A stretch of 64,000 nt of DNA from Viridibacterium sp047600765 (GTDB lineage Bacteria > Pseudomonadota > Gammaproteobacteria > Burkholderiales > Rhodocyclaceae): the NCBI GenBank assembly GCA_047600765.1, contig JASGKF010000002.1, forward strand, positions 124,001-188,000, in the 5' to 3' direction. The position numbers were made by a program, and so were the translations under genes. The notes beneath the pieces are model-generated. The model did no database searches. It was not told the DNA's origin and saw nothing but the letters and a program-made list of their open reading frames with translations. Positions 61,201 to 64,000 of the stretch are shown here, piece after piece. Within the stretch, counting starts at the first letter, position 1, and each line of letters begins with the position of its first letter.

Positions 61201-62193
61201 ATGACCAAACGCCCAGCCACGATCAAGGATGTCGCCGCCGCAGCCGGTGTTTCGATTGCCACGGTGTCCAAGTTCATCAACGGGCAGCAGCGCTTCTCGC
61301 CCGGTGTCGAGGCGCGTGTCACCGAAGCCATCGCCACGCTGGGCTATCGCCTCAACCAGCAGGCGCGCAGCATGGTTACGGGCCGCACGCGCACCTTGGG
61401 TCTGGCCATTCTCGACGTACGTAATCCGCACTTCGCCAACATCGTGAAGGGCGCCAACCGTGTGGCGCTGGCGCACGACTACAACCTGCTGGTGGTCGAC
61501 CTCGAAGAGCAGGCCTCGCACGAGCGCCATCTGCTCGAAGCCCTGTCGGGGCGTGTCGATGGGCTGATCGTCAGCTCGCGCGTGCCGGACGAAGCGATCA
61601 GCTGGCTGTCCGATCTCGGCAAGCCGGTGATCTTCTTCGGCAACCTGCAGCGCGAAGGTGTGCATTGCGTGCGCACCGACGGCCATCGCGCAGCCAACAT
61701 GCTGGGCCGCCATCTTGTCGGCAGCGGGCGCAAGAAGATTGCTTACCTGGGCTTCAACAAGGCGCGCTGGAATGCCGAGCGCGAAGCCGGTCTGCGCGAA
61801 GCGGTTGCCGAAGCCGGACTGTCGCTGATCACGCACGGCGTCGACTGGCCCACCATGGATGGCGGCCAGCAGGCTTGCGCCAGCCTGCTCTTCGGCTCCG
61901 AGCGGCCCGACGCAGTGGTGGCTTACAACGACCTGGTGGCAATCGGTTTCATGCATGAGGCGCAGGCTCTCGGTGTGAAGGTGCCGGTTGAGGTGGCGGT
62001 GGCGGGGTTCGACGACATTCCGGTCGCGCGCTTCATGCAACCGGCATTGACGACGGTGAACATGCGCAGCGAAGAGCAGGGCGAGGCCGCGATGACGCGT
62101 CTGCTGGCCATCCTGTCTGGCAAGGCCGAGGCATCGGGCGACCAGTTGTTCGAGCCACGCCTCGTGCCGCGCGCATCCACCAACCGCAGCTGA
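61201..62193 (+). CDS. LacI-family transcriptional regulator
   Basis: Sugar-responsive repressor of 330 aa. The helix-turn-helix and hinge are ATIKDVAAAAGVSIATVSKFING and LGYRLNQQARSMVTGRT. The periplasmic-binding-like effector domain shows LGLAILDVRNPHFANIVKGAN, VDGLIVSSRVPDE, AYNDLVAIGFMHEAQALGVKVP and VAGFDDIPVARFMQPALTTV. The effector is probably an oligosaccharide fragment produced by the neighbouring lyase-like enzyme. Its stop directly abuts the stop of the solute-binding protein gene. Confidence 0.93.
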   Translation: MTKRPATIKDVAAAAGVSIATVSKFINGQQRFSPGVEARVTEAIATLGYRLNQQARSMVTGRTRTLGLAILDVRNPHFANIVKGANRVALAHDYNLLVVDLEEQASHERHLLEALSGRVDGLIVSSRVPDEAISWLSDLGKPVIFFGNLQREGVHCVRTDGHRAANMLGRHLVGSGRKKIAYLGFNKARWNAEREAGLREAVAEAGLSLITHGVDWPTMDGGQQACASLLFGSERPDAVVAYNDLVAIGFMHEAQALGVKVPVEVAVAGFDDIPVARFMQPALTTVNMRSEEQGEAAMTRLLAILSGKAEASGDQLFEPRLVPRASTNRS

Positions 62194-64000
62194 TCATTTG
62201 CTGAAGAACCATTGCTGCGGCAGGGCCGGACCCGGGTTCGGATAGGTCCAGCTGATCAGCATCTGTTCGTAGACGTTTTTCAGTCTGAGGCTGCGGATCG
62301 CCGTGTCGCTGGGCGAGCGGATCACGCCGATGATCTCGAACTCGTCGGCCGCAATCGCCAGCATGTCGCGGAATGTCGTTTCGGCTTCAGCCGGTGACTT
62401 CGCGCTCTGCCACTTCTCGAACAACTCCATGCGTTTCTTCATGCTGGCGGACGGCTCTTCGCCCTGCTTGCCGTTGGACAGGAACCAGCGCGCCCAGGGC
62501 AAGCTCATGCGTGACTCCTGCGGGTTCATGGCGACGACGGCGCGCGGGTTCATCGTGACGTCCATGCCACCCGGCACGATGTTGACGCTGATGTCGTAGT
62601 CATTGGCCGAGGCGCGCTCGTAGAACAGCGAGCGTTCGGAGGGCAGTAGCTGCATCTCGATGCCCAGCTTCGCCCACTGCTTGCGGATCAGGTCCAGCGC
62701 GTCGATCTGCTGTGTCTGTGCGACCGAGACGATAGTGGTCAGCGACACGCGACCGCCCTCGGGGTAGAGGCGGAAGCCTTCGGCATCACGTTTGGTCAGG
62801 CCCAGTTTGTCGAGCAGTTCGCCTGCCTGACGGGCGTCGTGCTGTAAGTACTGCGTGCCGAGTTTCTCGTTGTACCAGCGCGATTGCTTCAGCGGCCCGA
62901 TCTGCCAGGGCATGCCCTGACCGAGGTAGACGATGTCATTGACATCCTTGCGGTCGATGCCGATCGACAGCGCGATGCGGAAATCCTTGTTGCGAATCAG
63001 GCGACGCAGCTTTTCGTTCTTCGTCGAATGGTTGAGCCACAGCCCGACCGAGTTGGCACCGGTGCCCGGCAGGCTGAGCACCTTGTAGCCGGCCTTGGCG
63101 GCGTTCTCTGTCAGCACGGGGCGATTCTGGATGCCGAAGATGTGGCGGTGCTGGTAATCGAGCCGGCCGCTGACGGCGGCCAGCATGATGGTCTCGGCTT
63201 CCGAGATGATCTGCAGTTGCACGCGGTCGATGTAGGGCAGTTGCTGGCCAGCCGTGTTGACCTGCCAGAAGTAAGGGTTGCGTTCGAGGATCACGCGCGT
63301 CGCATTGCCGCGATAGGGCTCAACGACAACCCAGGGATCCAGCGTCGGACGTTCCGGGTTGCCCCAGCGCGAAGGCGTCTCGATGTCGCCACACTTGTTG
63401 CGCATCAGCGAAGCCCAGTCCTTGACGCCTTCTTTCGCAATCAGCTCGCCAAGCTTCGCGTTGTAGTCGGGGTGGAACTGCGCGCAGTACTTCTTCTGGT
63501 ACAGCACAGGGTGCTGGCCCACGGGCGTGGCGAGCTGGTCGAGGAAGCTCAGGTTAGGCCCGGCGAAGCGGAACGACACGGTGTGGTCGTTGACGCGCGT
63601 GACTTTCACCGGCTGGTTGCGCGTCACGTACTGCTCGGGCGGCGCGCTGAAGAAGGCCTTGTGGAAGACGAGATCGTTCATCGAGAACAACACGTCGTCT
63701 GCTGTGAAGGGGCTGCCATCGGACCAGCGCGTGCCGGGGCGCAGGCGGAAAACGTACTCCGAGCCATCGGCGCTCAGCGTCCAGCTCTCGGCCAGATTCG
63801 GCACGACCTTGTTGAAATCCATGGACCAGCGCACCAGCCCCTGGGCACCGACGATGCGCAGGATGCTGTTGTTGTCGGCATTCGCACGCATGGCTGTGCG
63901 CAGGGTGCCGCCATAGCTGCCGCGTGCTTCGAGTGGCGTGACCACCTCGGGCTTGGCTGGCAGGCGCTGGCCCACCTGGGGCAGCTTGCCGGCCTGCACC
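62194..64000 (-). CDS. ABC transporter substrate-binding protein, family 5 (5' end outside the window)
   Basis: Partial extracytoplasmic solute-binding protein of the peptide/nickel/oligosaccharide family 5; 601 residues are seen and the signal peptide is missing at the right edge. Family signatures are PNLAESWTLSADGSEYVFRLRPGTRWSDGSPFTADDVLFSM (in pieces) and FRIALSIGIDRKDVNDIVYLGQG. The internal GTG near 63999 is not the true start. Family-5 proteins of this length often bind oligosaccharides in plant-polymer utilisation loci, which fits the LacI and lyase-like neighbours. Transporter subunits would lie beyond the window. Confidence 0.88.
   Translation of the reverse strand, partial: VQAGKLPQVGQRLPAKPEVVTPLEARGSYGGTLRTAMRANADNNSILRIVGAQGLVRWSMDFNKVVPNLAESWTLSADGSEYVFRLRPGTRWSDGSPFTADDVLFSMNDLVFHKAFFSAPPEQYVTRNQPVKVTRVNDHTVSFRFAGPNLSFLDQLATPVGQHPVLYQKKYCAQFHPDYNAKLGELIAKEGVKDWASLMRNKCGDIETPSRWGNPERPTLDPWVVVEPYRGNATRVILERNPYFWQVNTAGQQLPYIDRVQLQIISEAETIMLAAVSGRLDYQHRHIFGIQNRPVLTENAAKAGYKVLSLPGTGANSVGLWLNHSTKNEKLRRLIRNKDFRIALSIGIDRKDVNDIVYLGQGMPWQIGPLKQSRWYNEKLGTQYLQHDARQAGELLDKLGLTKRDAEGFRLYPEGGRVSLTTIVSVAQTQQIDALDLIRKQWAKLGIEMQLLPSERSLFYERASANDYDISVNIVPGGMDVTMNPRAVVAMNPQESRMSLPWARWFLSNGKQGEEPSASMKKRMELFEKWQSAKSPAEAETTFRDMLAIAADEFEIIGVIRSPSDTAIRSLRLKNVYEQMLISWTYPNPGPALPQQWFFSK

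Noticed and set aside
1..64000. tRNA, rRNA, CRISPR arrays, prophage or integrase genes
   Set aside because: Searched by eye for cloverleaf signatures, direct-repeat arrays and recombinase motifs; none found.

Overview
The window is a high-GC, gene-dense bacterial chromosome segment, almost certainly from a betaproteobacterium. The evidence is the gene order def/fmt facing LysM-dprA-smg-topB, ybgC-tolQRAB-pal-cpoB-queE, the zinc-less DksA type, PhoB/PhoR and a PEP-CTERM protein. The style suggests Rhodocyclales or a neighbouring order, but I cannot fix the genus. I see no tRNA, rRNA, CRISPR array, phage or intact insertion sequence.

Layout. 0.1-2.4 kb: a secreted PEP-CTERM SGNH hydrolase and a frameshifted BaiN-type flavoprotein whose start codon lies inside a 271-bp nested palindromic element. 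2.7-7.3 kb: a tightly overlapping run of rng, a GNAT acetyltransferase, a HAD phosphatase, an AlaX-like editing protein, a GST and ruvA. 7.3-9.9 kb: a hemolysin III homologue and small housekeeping proteins. 9.9-17.2 kb: fmt-def facing LysM-dprA-smg-topB. 17.2-24.5 kb: an envelope glycosylation locus with two GtrA flippases, one GT2 polyprenyl-phosphate glycosyltransferase, two GT-C-like membrane proteins and a UGM-like flavoprotein. 24.6-28.8 kb: gatB, a DUF971 gene and phoBR behind a PHO box. 28.8-30.4 kb: a 544-aa protein of unknown function. 30.8-38.8 kb: a Fur-box haem-uptake operon (hmuR-S-T-U-V, tonB, a VOC protein, ChaN). 39-45.2 kb: a TonB-dependent receptor divergent from nikR across a NikR operator, then a Zur-like/ZIP/CobW zinc operon. 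45.3-54.1 kb: ubiE, dksA, tol-pal and queE. 54.1-59 kb: sbcB, a dihaem cytochrome c, an aldo/keto reductase and rdgB. 59-64 kb: a carbohydrate locus with a secreted lyase-like enzyme, a LacI regulator and a family-5 solute-binding protein that runs off the right edge.

The most striking signal is a pattern of broken genes. Four single-base frameshifts lie at the 7-mers GTCGAAC (or its complement) or GTAGAAC. Each reading frame is restored by reverting the site to GTCGAC or GTAGAC, both members of the AccI-type motif GTMKAC. A fifth lesion, an in-frame TGA in a GT-C-like gene, lies in GTTGAC and becomes CGA (Arg) if the site was GTCGAC. This points to a modified motif producing systematic sequencing errors, or to a real mutational hotspot. 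In either case the five genes should not be taken as genuine pseudogenes without checking reads.

Gene starts were reassigned wherever a ribosome-binding site, an operon overlap or family length favoured a start inside the longest open frame.
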